From Alphaproteobacteria bacterium (lineage in GTDB: Bacteria; Pseudomonadota; Alphaproteobacteria; Rhizobiales; Xanthobacteraceae), in the NCBI GenBank assembly GCA_037200445.1, contig JBBCGH010000001.1:5019162-5083161 (forward strand): 64,000 nucleotides of DNA. The letters are read 5' to 3'. Numbering within the stretch: position 1 is the stretch's first letter; each line of letters begins with the position of its first letter. Below are positions 9,211 through 17,590 of this stretch, piece by piece. The position numbers and the translations under genes were made by a program. The notes beneath the pieces were generated by a model. That model was given only the letters and a program-made list of their open reading frames with translations, made no database searches and was not told where the DNA came from.

Positions 9211-10086
9211 ATGACCATCACGACCGTCGGCGCGGCCAAGATCACGCGCATCGAGGAAACCTACGGCTTCTTCTTCGAGGCGAAGCAGTTCTTCGCCGAC
9301 TGGCGCGAAGAGATCGTCGCCGAGCACATGGGCTGGATGGTGCCGGATCACTACGACCCGAAATCCGGCTATCTCAAGCTCAGCATCCACTCATGGCTGC
9401 TCGAAATCGGCGGCAGAAAGATCCTGATCGATACTTGTGTGGGCAATCATAAGCCCCGCAAGCACCGCCCGTTCTGGGACAATCTCAATACGCCCTACAT
9501 CGAGAAGCTCGCGGCCACCGGCGTGAAGCCGGAGGAGATCGACATGGTGATGTGCACGCACCTGCACGTCGATCATGTCGGCTGGAACACGAAGCTCGAC
9601 AACGGGCGCTGGGTGCCGACCTTCCCGAACGCCAAGTACGTCTGGAGCAAGACCGACTTCGAGCATTTCTCCGCGCTCGACCGCGATCCCGAGAAACCCG
9701 CCATCGGCGGCGCGATGCGCGACAGCGTCTACCCGATCGTCGAGGCGGGGCTCGCCCAGATGGTCGACGGCACCGAGACCATCGAAGAGCATCTGTCGCT
9801 CACGCCTGCGCCCGGGCATTCGCCGGGCCATGTGCTGATCAACCTCACCTCGCAGGGGAAGCAGGCCTACTTCTCGGGCGACATCATCCATCACTTGATC
9901 CAGGTCTATCATCCGGCCTGGAACAGCTTCGCCTGCGCGGACCAGCCGAAGGCGCGCACATCGCGGCGCATGACGCTGGAAAGATGCGCCGGCTCAGGCG
10001 CGCTGCTGCTGCCGCAGCATTTCGGCGCCCCGCACATCTGCCACATCGACGCGAAGGGCGACGGCTTTGCGCCGCGCTTTGTGTAG
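9211..10086 (+). CDS. MBL-fold metallo-hydrolase
   Basis: The 291-residue protein is a metallo-beta-lactamase-fold hydrolase. It has the zinc-binding motif H117-L-H119-V-D121-H122, a later His in APGHSPGH, an Asp in FSGDIIHH and a final His in LPQHFG, so a full dinuclear site is present. It resembles the lactonase/AttM-like branch that acts on small esters or lactones. No signal peptide is seen, so it is cytoplasmic. It lies 71 bases after the nitrile hydratase accessory gene, behind a family C repeat, so it may or may not be co-transcribed. The substrate is unknown. Confidence 0.92.
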   Translation: MTITTVGAAKITRIEETYGFFFEAKQFFADWREEIVAEHMGWMVPDHYDPKSGYLKLSIHSWLLEIGGRKILIDTCVGNHKPRKHRPFWDNLNTPYIEKLAATGVKPEEIDMVMCTHLHVDHVGWNTKLDNGRWVPTFPNAKYVWSKTDFEHFSALDRDPEKPAIGGAMRDSVYPIVEAGLAQMVDGTETIEEHLSLTPAPGHSPGHVLINLTSQGKQAYFSGDIIHHLIQVYHPAWNSFACADQPKARTSRRMTLERCAGSGALLLPQHFGAPHICHIDAKGDGFAPRFV

Positions 10087-10890
10087 TCAGAAATTGCAGC
10101 GGCCCACGTAGCCGTTCGACACCGGCTGCTCGGCAGCGGAGGGCGGCGTCGGGTGGCCGTCATAGAAGCTCGCGATCTGGTTGGCGACGCCGAACTGCGT
10201 GCCGCCGAGCCGCTTCACGTTGATCAGCCGCAGGATGTTCCACTCGTCGTGCGAGCCGTAGCTGAAGGCGATCGAGGCCTTCAGTCCGTAGTAGTTGCGG
10301 AAGGTCGCCTTGCTGATTTTCCCTTGCGCCACGGCGTTACGCAGCCCCTCGTCGGCCGCGTAGCGCTGGTCGAACAGGGCGTCGATCTTCTCCATGTCGC
10401 CCTCGCCGGTGAGGCCGAGCGCGCGGGCGAAATCCGAGGGGCCCGAGAAATAGAAGAAGTCGAAATCGTCGCCGGTGCCGCTCGGCCCTTCGAGCGCGCG
10501 CGTCCATTGCAGCATATAATCGGCGCCGTTCGCGCCGCTCGGCAGCGAAAACCGCGAGTCGCCCGGATTGAGAATCCAGAGCGACTTCTCGCCGAAGCGC
10601 TTCTCGACCGCCGCCTTGGTTTTGGCTGCGACATCGACGTTGACGCCGTAATAGGCGCCGCCAACGGTCGAGATCGGAATGCTCAGGTAACCGACCGCCT
10701 TGCCGGCGCTCTTCTGCTCGGCGATCGCCTGGCGGACCTTGCTGACATTGGTGTCGATCGCGCCCTTGAGACTCTGCTCCACGCAGTAGCAGATATTGAT
10801 GGCGGTGCACTCCGTCGCGCGGTCCGCATGCGCGGCCCCAGAAACCACCGGCGCGGCGCAGAGCGCCAGCATGATCGCAAGCTTTCGCAT
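10087..10890 (-). CDS. Secreted protein of unknown function
   Basis: The 267-residue product has a clear signal peptide (MRKLAIMLALCAAPVVSGAAHA) and a mature region starting with ATECTAINICYC, which holds three Cys close together; one more Cys lies four residues from the end (VGRCNF), suggesting a disulfide-stabilised periplasmic protein. No catalytic motif was recognised. The start at 10890 has GGAG six bases upstream, whereas the longer in-frame start would place 13 residues before the signal peptide. It converges on the metallo-hydrolase gene, with the stop codons adjacent. The function is not known. Confidence 0.8.
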   Translation of the reverse strand: MRKLAIMLALCAAPVVSGAAHADRATECTAINICYCVEQSLKGAIDTNVSKVRQAIAEQKSAGKAVGYLSIPISTVGGAYYGVNVDVAAKTKAAVEKRFGEKSLWILNPGDSRFSLPSGANGADYMLQWTRALEGPSGTGDDFDFFYFSGPSDFARALGLTGEGDMEKIDALFDQRYAADEGLRNAVAQGKISKATFRNYYGLKASIAFSYGSHDEWNILRLINVKRLGGTQFGVANQIASFYDGHPTPPSAAEQPVSNGYVGRCNF

Positions 10891-10960
10891 TCGAGACTCC
10901 CTGCGGGACACAGTCGGCCCAGACATCATACTACCCTTGGCTGTTGACGGGAAAGCGACG

Positions 10961-12178
10961 TCAGGGCGCTGACATCCCGGGCGTGCGCACGTGCTCGGGG
11001 CGGACGCCGAGACCCAGCAGACGGGCCGGAATGCGGCGCAGCGTCGGGTAGCGCGCGAGCAGCCTCACCGGCAGAGGCGCCGCGAGTTCCCCTTGCGCCT
11101 GCAGCGCGCGGCTGATGACCCGCTTCTGCAGAAACACCTGGATCGCCTGCGTGAGGCGCGCCGGAAACTCGCGCCGCTTCTGCACGCGCGCGAGGTCATC
11201 CTCGTCCACGGGCCCGCGCCGCAACGGCTCGGACAGGATGTTCGCCGCCGCCACAGCGTCCTGCACCGCGAGATTGATCCCGACCCCGCCGATCGGCGAC
11301 ATCGCGTGCGCGGCATCGCCTATGAAAAGCAGCCCCGGCCGGTGCCATGTCGGCATGCGATCGACCGCGACGGTCAGGAGCTTGATCTGATCCCAGCTCG
11401 TCAGTTCGCCGACACGGTCGGCAAAGAACGCCATGCTGGCGATCACGCCCTGGCGAAACGCGTCGAGCCCGGCGCGCCGAATGTCTTCGATCGTGCCCTT
11501 AGGGATCACGTAGGCGCATTGCCAGTAATCGCCGCGATCGATCAGCACGAAGATCCGGCCGGCCTCGAACTTGCCCCTCGACTGGTCCGGATCGCTCGCG
11601 TGATGCGGCAGCTGGAACCAGAGCACGTCCATTGGAGCGCCGTACTCCTCGACCTGCATCCCGGCACTCGCGCGCAGCGTCGAATGACGCCCATCGCAAC
11701 CGATGACAAGACCGGCGCGGATGTCGAGCGGACCTGCCGGACTTTTCGCGCGCACGCCCACTGTGCGCCCGCCCTCCTCGATCAGGTCGACGGCTTCGGT
11801 CTGCATGCGCAAATCGAATCCCGGATAGCGCTTGCCGTGCTCGGCGAGGAAATTGAGGAAATCCCATTGCGGCATCAGCGCGATGAACTTGCAGCGCGTC
11901 GGCAGGTGACCGAAGTCGACGAAGGTGAACTGCTCGCGCCCAAACGCACCGCCGAGGGTGTGCGCTTCGCTATGCGGCAGCTTGAGGAATTCGTCGAGCA
12001 GGCCGAGCTCGTGCATGATCTCGAGCGTCGAGGGGTGCACGGTATCGCCGCGGAAATCGCGCAGGAAGTCGGCGTGCTTCTCCAGCACCGTGACATCGAC
12101 GCCGGCACGCGCGAGCAGGAAGCCGAGCATCATGCCGGCCGGCCCGCCCCCCACGATGCAGCAGCGCGTCTGCGGCAT
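10961..12178 (-). CDS. FAD-dependent oxidoreductase / aromatic-ring hydroxylase type
   Basis: The 405-residue flavoprotein belongs to the PHBH-like (UbiH/MhpA) monooxygenase family. The N-terminal Rossmann motif CCIVGGGPAGMMLGFLLARAG is at about residues 6-26, and the FAD-binding GDAAHAMSPIGGVGINLAVQDA is at about residue 290. The start at 12178 places the Rossmann fold at the N terminus; about 105 further in-frame codons upstream are shadow sequence over the nickel/cobalt transporter gene. It follows that transporter by 23 bases and is probably the third gene of the DUF1007-NicO transcript, although no functional link is obvious. Its aromatic substrate is unknown. Confidence 0.92.
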   Translation of the reverse strand: MPQTRCCIVGGGPAGMMLGFLLARAGVDVTVLEKHADFLRDFRGDTVHPSTLEIMHELGLLDEFLKLPHSEAHTLGGAFGREQFTFVDFGHLPTRCKFIALMPQWDFLNFLAEHGKRYPGFDLRMQTEAVDLIEEGGRTVGVRAKSPAGPLDIRAGLVIGCDGRHSTLRASAGMQVEEYGAPMDVLWFQLPHHASDPDQSRGKFEAGRIFVLIDRGDYWQCAYVIPKGTIEDIRRAGLDAFRQGVIASMAFFADRVGELTSWDQIKLLTVAVDRMPTWHRPGLLFIGDAAHAMSPIGGVGINLAVQDAVAAANILSEPLRRGPVDEDDLARVQKRREFPARLTQAIQVFLQKRVISRALQAQGELAAPLPVRLLARYPTLRRIPARLLGLGVRPEHVRTPGMSAP

Positions 12179-12201
12179 CCGAGCCCCCGCTTCTTCCGGG
12201 A

Positions 12202-13356
12202 TCAGGCGATCCCGACCATCCGCTCGTTCACCATATAACCGGCGAGCAGCGCAACGCCGAACAGCAGCACGAAGGCCGCTGCCGCAACCTCGACGCCGCG
12301 CAACGCAAGCGAACCATAGCCGGTGCGGGTCGCCGCGATGCGCGCGGCGATCCCCGTTGCGGTGACCGTCAAGGTCGCGATGGCCGCGACCGTGATGGCG
12401 GTGCCGAGCCCCATCACCAACGTCGCCGCGATGCCGGCCCAGAAGATGCCCTGCGCAAGGGCGAACACCAGCACCAGGATCGCGCCGGAGCACGGCCTTA
12501 GGCCCACGGCGAAGATCGCGATCAGACCGCGCTTCCAGCCGCCGGGACCGGCAAGCTGATCCGGCGTCGGCCCATGCGAATGGCCGCAGTGCTCGTCATG
12601 CACATGGCCTGCCTCGCCGTGCGCGGGATTGCCGTGCGCATGATCGTGGTGCGCGTGGTCGTGATGATCATGCGCGTGATGGTGATCGTGATCATGGTGA
12701 CCGTGATCATGATGGCCATGGTCATGCGCATGGCCGTGGTGATGCGCATGCGCCTCGGTCGCAGCCGCACCCAGGGTCTTCGGCGCCCGCAGGAACTGCC
12801 ACTCGGCAAGGAAGGCACGCCCCTTGGTGTAGAGGAGCCGCGCGCCCATCAGGGCGATCAGCAGGTAGCTCGCAATCTCGATCCACCACACGGCGTTGCT
12901 CATGGTCTTGGCGGTCGCGCCGAGCAGCGCCGCCGCGATACCGACCACCGCGATGGCCACCAGCGCCTGCACCAGCGCCGAGGCGAACGAGAGCGTGATG
13001 CCGCGCTTCCAGGTTTCTTCGTTGGCGACGAGATAAGACGAGATCACAGCCTTGCCGTGGCCGGGGCCCGCCGCATGGAAAATCCCGTACGCGAAGGAGA
13101 GCCCCATCAAGAGCCACGCGGCGCTGCCGTCGGTCTTGGCGTTGCGGATCGCGCCGGAGAGCAGCCGGTAGAATTCGGCCTGCCTGGCGAGCAGCCAGCC
13201 GGTGATGCCTTCGGGCGGAGGGGGAGGAGCCGGCAGGCCCTTCGGCGCACCGAAGGGACTTTGCGCGAACGCGTCGGCGACGCCGAGAGCAAGCGCTGCA
13301 CACATCAGCGCGAACAGGATCAGTTGTACCTTGCGCCCCCCGGCCAAGGTTTTCAT
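12202..13356 (-). CDS. Nickel/cobalt transporter (NicO/RcnA family)
   Basis: The 384-residue inner-membrane protein has an N-terminal signal-like helix, a periplasmic proline-rich stretch, then six or so helices including the family motif FHAAGPGHGKAVISSY and the conserved GLRPCSGAILVLVFA. Between the two helical halves is a loop of about 60 residues that is nearly half histidine, typical of Ni/Co carriers. The start ATG overlaps the stop of the upstream DUF1007 gene (ATGA), and this pairing with DUF1007 is the usual one for the family. Cobalt supply to, or relief from, the nearby nitrile hydratase is an attractive but unproved link. Confidence 0.93.
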   Translation of the reverse strand: MKTLAGGRKVQLILFALMCAALALGVADAFAQSPFGAPKGLPAPPPPPEGITGWLLARQAEFYRLLSGAIRNAKTDGSAAWLLMGLSFAYGIFHAAGPGHGKAVISSYLVANEETWKRGITLSFASALVQALVAIAVVGIAAALLGATAKTMSNAVWWIEIASYLLIALMGARLLYTKGRAFLAEWQFLRAPKTLGAAATEAHAHHHGHAHDHGHHDHGHHDHDHHHAHDHHDHAHHDHAHGNPAHGEAGHVHDEHCGHSHGPTPDQLAGPGGWKRGLIAIFAVGLRPCSGAILVLVFALAQGIFWAGIAATLVMGLGTAITVAAIATLTVTATGIAARIAATRTGYGSLALRGVEVAAAAFVLLFGVALLAGYMVNERMVGIA

Positions 13357-13997
13357 GGGCACTTCACCGTTATCTTGTTTGCGAACTGGGCACCGTAGTT
13401 ACTCGAAGGTCCGAGACTATTGAAGAACGCTTCGCCGGGCTGCCCCTTCGAAGCGGTCTGGCCGCCCTCGCCCGGGCGCAGCACGGCAAGCTGGCAGGCC
13501 GCAGGCGCATTCACGAGCTTGACCGGGTCTTTTTGCGCGAACGAGAAATCGACGAACCAGCTCGGGTCGTACATTTCGACGTTCAGGCTCTGCGCCTTCA
13601 TGGGCGTCTTGAACGGCAAGGTGAAGTGCAACGTCAACAGCCCGTCGGTGAATTCGAGCCAGTAGTCGGTCGGCTGGCCGAGATCGGCCTTCTTCCCATT
13701 CGCGTGCGCGATGGTGAAGTAATCGTAGTCCTTGAGCGACTCGACGTTCACCTGCGCCAGCGGCGCAAGCTCTTCGCGCGTGAACTTGCCCTTCTCCTTG
13801 CTCTCCAGACCCTGCGTCGCGAAGGTCGAAAACATGTCGTCGAAGGTCCAGGCGTGGCGCACGCCGGTCGCGGTGCCGTCGGGAGCGTAGACGAGCTCGC
13901 TCGACATCGTCACCCAGACGTGCGGGTGCGCGCGGGCCGCGCTCGCGGCGAACAGCGCCAGCGCGGCAACAAGCAGGAAGCGAAGAACAGAGGTCAT
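13353..13997 (-). CDS. DUF1007 family periplasmic protein (Ni/Co transport partner)
   Basis: The 214-residue protein has a signal peptide (MTSVLRFLLVAALALFAASAARA) followed at once by HPHVWVTMSSELVY, the metal-ligand-like start that defines DUF1007 proteins. These are regularly encoded just before NicO-type transporters and are thought to present nickel or cobalt in the periplasm. The start at 13997 matches the signal peptide; longer in-frame starts would bury it. The stop overlaps the transporter start by four bases. The family is well supported; the metal role is by association. Confidence 0.9.
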   Translation of the reverse strand: MTSVLRFLLVAALALFAASAARAHPHVWVTMSSELVYAPDGTATGVRHAWTFDDMFSTFATQGLESKEKGKFTREELAPLAQVNVESLKDYDYFTIAHANGKKADLGQPTDYWLEFTDGLLTLHFTLPFKTPMKAQSLNVEMYDPSWFVDFSFAQKDPVKLVNAPAACQLAVLRPGEGGQTASKGQPGEAFFNSLGPSSNYGAQFANKITVKCP

Positions 13998-14142
13998 GCG
14001 TCGAACCAGGCGCCCCCGATTGCACCGCGCGACCGAACCATACCACCGAGTGGGGCGGAAAGGAGGCACTTCCTCGTGAGCAGAGCGGCCCATGCAACTC
14101 TTTTGCCGCAGCAGAGTTTCACACCCGAACCAGGAGGAATTC

Positions 14143-14475
14143 ATGGCCAATTCGAGCTTTGAGACATTCAAGCAAGGCGGCGAGGCAATCGATGACGCCG
14201 CCAAGAAAACCGGCCGCGAGGCCCAGGGTCTCTACGAGCAGGCGAAAAGCAGCGCGTCCGACGCCTATGACAGCGCGGCCGGATACGCCGGCGATGCGGT
14301 TACCCGCGTGCAGGACAGCGCCGCCGAACTCGACACAATGGTGAGCGAGCAGGTCGGCCGCCATCCCAAGGCCATGGTGGCGCTCGGCATCGGCATCGGC
14401 TTCGCGCTCGGCATCCTGTTTGCCTCATCGCGCACGCGCGAGCCGAGCTGGCGCGACTACGCGCGCTGGAGCTAG
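14143..14475 (+). CDS. DUF883/ElaB-like membrane-anchored stress protein
   Basis: The 110-residue protein has a long amphipathic helical part rich in Ala, Ser, Asp and Gln (about 1-75), then one C-terminal glycine-zipper helix (AMVALGIGIGFALGILFAS) and a basic-aromatic tail. This is the layout of YqjD/ElaB (DUF883) proteins, which are membrane-anchored and in E. coli bind stationary-phase ribosomes. A strong AGGAGG lies six bases before the ATG at 14143. Its stop shares the palindrome CTAG with the stop of the convergent gene. Confidence 0.85.
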   Translation: MANSSFETFKQGGEAIDDAAKKTGREAQGLYEQAKSSASDAYDSAAGYAGDAVTRVQDSAAELDTMVSEQVGRHPKAMVALGIGIGFALGILFASSRTREPSWRDYARWS

Positions 14476-15380
14476 CGCGCGGACTGACGCGGCCGACTAG
14501 CCAGACTTTGGTCCACGCAGTCCTCGTAGGCATGCAGCTGTGAGACGAAGCCTCCCGACTTCAGGCTGTCCGCGAGCCGCGTGAACCCCGCCCGCGAGAC
14601 CTCGGGGGTACGCGCCCACAGGTTCGCATCCCGGTAGCGTTGAAGCGAACTGGCCAAGAGCTCGCGGGACACGTCCGGATAGTACGGCGCGACCGCATCG
14701 GCCAGTTCCGCGCCGCTATGCTCCGCGACCCAGGTCAAGGTGCGGCGCGTGGCCCGCACCATGGCCTCGATGGCCGGGCGGTTACGGCGAATGCTGTCCC
14801 GGCTGGCAAGGAACGTGGTGTAGACGGTTGGCCCGCGAGAATTCGCCGCGTAGAGCACTTCGGCGCCGGTCCCGGTCGCCATCGAGACGTACGGCTCGAA
14901 CATCTGCACCACGTCCAGCTCGCCCCGGCGCAGTGCCTCCAGATTGTCCCCCATCGTCCGGCCGGTCAGGCGATTGGTCTTGTCCGGATCGATGCCGGCA
15001 AGCCGCAGATCATGCTGGAGGCAGAGCCACGGGGTCGGCACTTCCGAGACAGTCCCGAGCCTGAGCCGCAGAAGATCGGCGAGCCGAAATGCCGCGGGGT
15101 CGGTCTTGCCAACCAGAAAGAATGGATCGCGCGCCACAACCTCGCAAAAGCAGACCATCGGCGAATTCGCCTTCTCGTCGTGAGCCTTCATGACTCGCAT
15201 TGGCCCACCCCAGGAGATATCGATCGATCCGTCGAGCAGACCCGCCCCGGCCGCCCCTGGTGCTGACGAGTCGAGCAGTTCTACCTCCACCCCTTCGGCG
15301 GCGTAGTATCCAAGCGCGTGCGTCGCATAGAATGGCGCGTAGAACACCGCGCGAAAATTTTCCGAGAGCTTGACGTGCAT
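14472..15380 (-). CDS. ABC transporter substrate-binding protein-like (NMT1/THI5 type), no signal peptide
   Basis: The 302-residue protein has the periplasmic-binding fold of the NMT1/SsuA class (YAPFYATHALGYYAAEGVEVELLDSS, then GLLDGSIDISWGGPMRVMKA). The start at 15380 has GGAG six bases upstream and gives MHVKLSENFRAVFY, with no signal peptide or lipoprotein box, so the product should remain in the cytoplasm unless another start is used. No permease or ATPase is adjacent. It could be a cytoplasmic THI5-like enzyme or ligand sensor. It diverges from the Bug protein gene with 69 bases between the starts. Confidence 0.8.
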   Translation of the reverse strand: MHVKLSENFRAVFYAPFYATHALGYYAAEGVEVELLDSSAPGAAGAGLLDGSIDISWGGPMRVMKAHDEKANSPMVCFCEVVARDPFFLVGKTDPAAFRLADLLRLRLGTVSEVPTPWLCLQHDLRLAGIDPDKTNRLTGRTMGDNLEALRRGELDVVQMFEPYVSMATGTGAEVLYAANSRGPTVYTTFLASRDSIRRNRPAIEAMVRATRRTLTWVAEHSGAELADAVAPYYPDVSRELLASSLQRYRDANLWARTPEVSRAGFTRLADSLKSGGFVSQLHAYEDCVDQSLASRPRQSAR

Positions 15381-15449
15381 GGACACTCCGAGCGTAGGGT
15401 GAGGGAAAGCTCCCGCGGGCAAGCGTCAGGCAGGGCATGAGGAGCAGCA

Positions 15450-16427
15450 TTGAAAAGCTTGCCAAGATTTCTGCTCATTGTCGCGGCGTTTGTGATCGCC
15501 TGGGTCCATGTCTCCCATGCGCAGGCGAACTACCCGAACCGCGCCATCCAGCTCGTCGTGACGGTCCCGCCGGGCGGCGCCGCTGACAATATCGCGCGAG
15601 TCATCGGGGCAAAGCTCGCCGACGCACTGGGCCAACCCGTCATCATCAACAATCGAGCCGGCGCCGGCGGCACCACGGCCGCCGCGCAGGTCGCGAAGTC
15701 CGACCCCGACGGGTACACGGTGCTGCTGAATACGATAACGACCCACGGCATCGGGCCGCACCTCTATCCAAACCTGCCGTACGATCCGGTGAAGGACTTC
15801 GAGCCGGTCATCCTGATCGCGAAACTGCCGCTGATCATGGCGATCAACGCAGACGTCCCCGCCCGAAACGTGCAGGAGGTGATCGCGCTGGCGAAGGCAA
15901 AGCCGGGCGAACTCACGTTTTCCTCCTCCGGCACCGGCGGTGCCCCGCACCTCGCGGGTGAGTTGTTCAAGAGCATCACCAAAACGGAGATACAGCACGT
16001 GCCCTACCGGGGCAGCGGACCGGCGGTCGTCGATCTCATCGCCGGGCGTATCACCATGATGTTCGACGCCACCCCGTCGCTGTGGCCTTTCATCCAGTCC
16101 GGACAGCTCCGCCCGCTCGCGGCCGCGAGCCCGCAACGGCATCGCCTCCTCCCCGACGTTCCCTCATTTGCGGAGCTCGGTTATCCCGCGATGGATATCG
16201 CACTGTGGTACGGCGTTGCGGTTCCGGCCGGCACGCCGGCGCCGATCGTGCAGCGGCTCAATGCAGAATTCGACAAGATTCTCCAGATGCCGGACGTTCG
16301 CACGAACCTGAGCGATCAAGGCGCCGACCTCCAGGGCGGCAGCTCGGAAGACTTCGGCACCTTCATGCGCAACGAATCCGCGCGCTGGAGCGTGGTGGTG
16401 AAGCAGGCAGGCATCAAGCCGGAGTGA
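15450..16427 (+). CDS. Tripartite tricarboxylate transporter binding protein (Bug/TctC family)
   Basis: The 325-residue protein has a signal peptide (MKSLPRFLLIVAAFVIAWVHVSHAQA) followed by the Bug signature YPNRAIQLVVTVPPGGAADNIAR and the second conserved block HVPYRGSGPAVVDLIAGRI. Such proteins capture carboxylates or other small acids in the periplasm. The start is TTG, with GAGGAG about six bases upstream; no ATG fits. No TctA/TctB membrane subunits are nearby, which is common because Bug proteins outnumber their permeases in many genomes. Confidence 0.93.
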   Translation: MKSLPRFLLIVAAFVIAWVHVSHAQANYPNRAIQLVVTVPPGGAADNIARVIGAKLADALGQPVIINNRAGAGGTTAAAQVAKSDPDGYTVLLNTITTHGIGPHLYPNLPYDPVKDFEPVILIAKLPLIMAINADVPARNVQEVIALAKAKPGELTFSSSGTGGAPHLAGELFKSITKTEIQHVPYRGSGPAVVDLIAGRITMMFDATPSLWPFIQSGQLRPLAAASPQRHRLLPDVPSFAELGYPAMDIALWYGVAVPAGTPAPIVQRLNAEFDKILQMPDVRTNLSDQGADLQGGSSEDFGTFMRNESARWSVVVKQAGIKPE

Positions 16428-16507
16428 GGACGGCTACAGCGGAGCTGAACGCGGCATGTCGATTGCCGATCGCAAGGTGATGGGGAAGGTGATTTTAGAG
16501 CCGTAGC

Positions 16508-16553
16508 CATCCCGGGGCACCGTACAGCGAGGCCCCCGGAATTCATAACCACC
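16508..16553. repeat. Intergenic repeat, family B partial copy
   Basis: CATCCCGGGG ... CCCCCGGAATTCATAACCACC resembles one arm of the longer family B elements at 28891-29010 and 51392-51511, which also read (C)CCGGGATCCATAACCAC. The opposite arm is missing. The rest of 16428-16622 shows no gene. Confidence 0.5.
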
Positions 16554-16622
16554 GCCGGTTCTTGAATCGTGAGGGACGCGGACGAGGTCTGGCTGGCGGA
16601 GATCGGCAGACGCCTCGCGTGA

Positions 16623-17057
16623 TTAAGCAGCGTCCAACGCGGGATCTTCCTGCTCTGCCTCTACGCGATCGAGATCGTCTCGCCCCACGTTCGCGAAGTT
16701 GCGAGCTATTGCTGCTAGTCGCCTTATTTGCCGCCGCTTCAATTCAGTGGCTTTCCAGCGATGCAACGTCTCAAGAAATTCCTGTGCATCTTCGTCAAGA
16801 TCGACGCGAAACGGATATGCAATGGCAAGAAGCTCCTGAATAGAATAGCCGTTGTAGCTCTTGTAGGTTTTTGAATATTCGATAAGTCGGAGTAGGATGG
16901 CCCATTGTGCTTCGCTGTAGAGAAAGTCTGGAGGACGCTGCGCATTGTCCAGTAGAAAAATCTCCTCCCATTCGCTCCAGTCTGCATGGCGTTTCCGCAA
17001 GAGATTTACGACCTTCGCGTGGAATTCGTCTAGTTCGCGACTGCGTCGCTTGGCCAT
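16623..17057 (-). CDS. Hypothetical protein, low-GC orphan
   Basis: The 144-residue, highly charged protein (MAKRRSRELDEFHAK at the start; many Arg, Glu, Trp and Tyr) appears to be all-helical and soluble. No family was recognised. A credible ribosome site GGAAG lies just before the ATG. Base composition is visibly closer to 50% GC than the surrounding DNA and codon use is mixed, suggesting recent acquisition. It lies in the same islet as toxin-antitoxin genes and a RelE remnant on the same strand, so a defence or addiction context is possible, but nothing in the sequence shows it. Confidence 0.55.
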   Translation of the reverse strand: MAKRRSRELDEFHAKVVNLLRKRHADWSEWEEIFLLDNAQRPPDFLYSEAQWAILLRLIEYSKTYKSYNGYSIQELLAIAYPFRVDLDEDAQEFLETLHRWKATELKRRQIRRLAAIARNFANVGRDDLDRVEAEQEDPALDAA

Positions 17058-17311
17058 TTTCTTCCAAGTCCCGCTAGACTATTTGTGCAAGTTCGAGAGC
17101 ATTCCAATCGTACTGCGTTAAATGGCCTCCCATTCTCAGCATTTTCAAAACCAGGTAGCGGCAGCCTTTCACATTTCGGAATATTTCCGAACCGGGGTCG
17201 CGGCCGAAGAACTTCGCGCGGATGGAGCCTATCTTGGCCGACAGATCGGCTCGCCCCAGATGACGGCGTCCACCGGCGCGCCATGCGGCGATCGCGGCGC
17301 AGCGATACATC

Positions 17312-17467
17312 TCACGTCGGTACCGTCGGTACCGTCACCACCAGCACCACGAACCGGTCATCATCGATCGCGGCGACGATGCGGTAATTGCCGACGCGAT
17401 AGCGCCACCCCCTGCGGTCGCCAGTCAGCGCGTGACCAAGCGCGACGCGGTCCTCGGCCCGGAACAA
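17312..17467 (-). pseudogene. RelE/ParE-family toxin remnant (C-terminal part)
   Basis: Read on the minus strand this stretch encodes DRVALGHALTGDRRGWRYRV then GNYRIVAAIDDDRFVVLVV, which closely follows the RelE-family C-terminal core (ALTGD..GxWRYRVGdYRii..IdD..lvVlVv). The N-terminal half of the toxin is absent: the frame is open only from about 17467, next to a REP-like hairpin. At the end the expected GHRREVYR is reached only after a one-base shift (RREMYR in the next frame), near a duplicated GGTACCGAC. No antitoxin was identified. It is a decayed gene. Confidence 0.65.
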
Positions 17468-17484
17468 CGGCCGTGGAGCAGAAT

Positions 17485-17510
17485 GGCGGATTACGCTTCG
17501 CTAATCCGCC
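17485..17510. repeat. REP-like hairpin
   Basis: GGCGGATTACGC and GCTAATCCGCC pair around TTC and are followed by CTACG. Short hairpins of this form are common between genes in alphaproteobacteria. It abuts the truncated end of the RelE remnant, so the truncation may have involved it. Confidence 0.65.
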
Positions 17511-17590
17511 CTACGGTTTCGGCGCTTGCCACGTCCCCGCCGCGCACAAATCGGCAATCGGGCACATCCACGTTGCGCGCGCGCCCCGCG

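Noticed and set aside
12600-12770. Repetitive CATGATG/GTGGTGAT-like DNA resembling a tandem or CRISPR-like repeat
   Set aside because: It is the codon pattern of the His-rich loop of the Ni/Co transporter, with no regular spacer.
13998-14142. Possible cobalamin or NiCo riboswitch before the DUF1007-NicO operon
   Set aside because: No B12-box or NiCo-type junction sequence could be recognised in this 145-base gap.
17074-17310. A 78-codon minus-strand frame with weak resemblance to HigB toxins (GCRYLVLKM, HLTQYDWNAL)
   Set aside because: Similarity is too short, the frame starts inside the RelE remnant's tail, and no ribosome site was seen. It is probably continuing decayed sequence.
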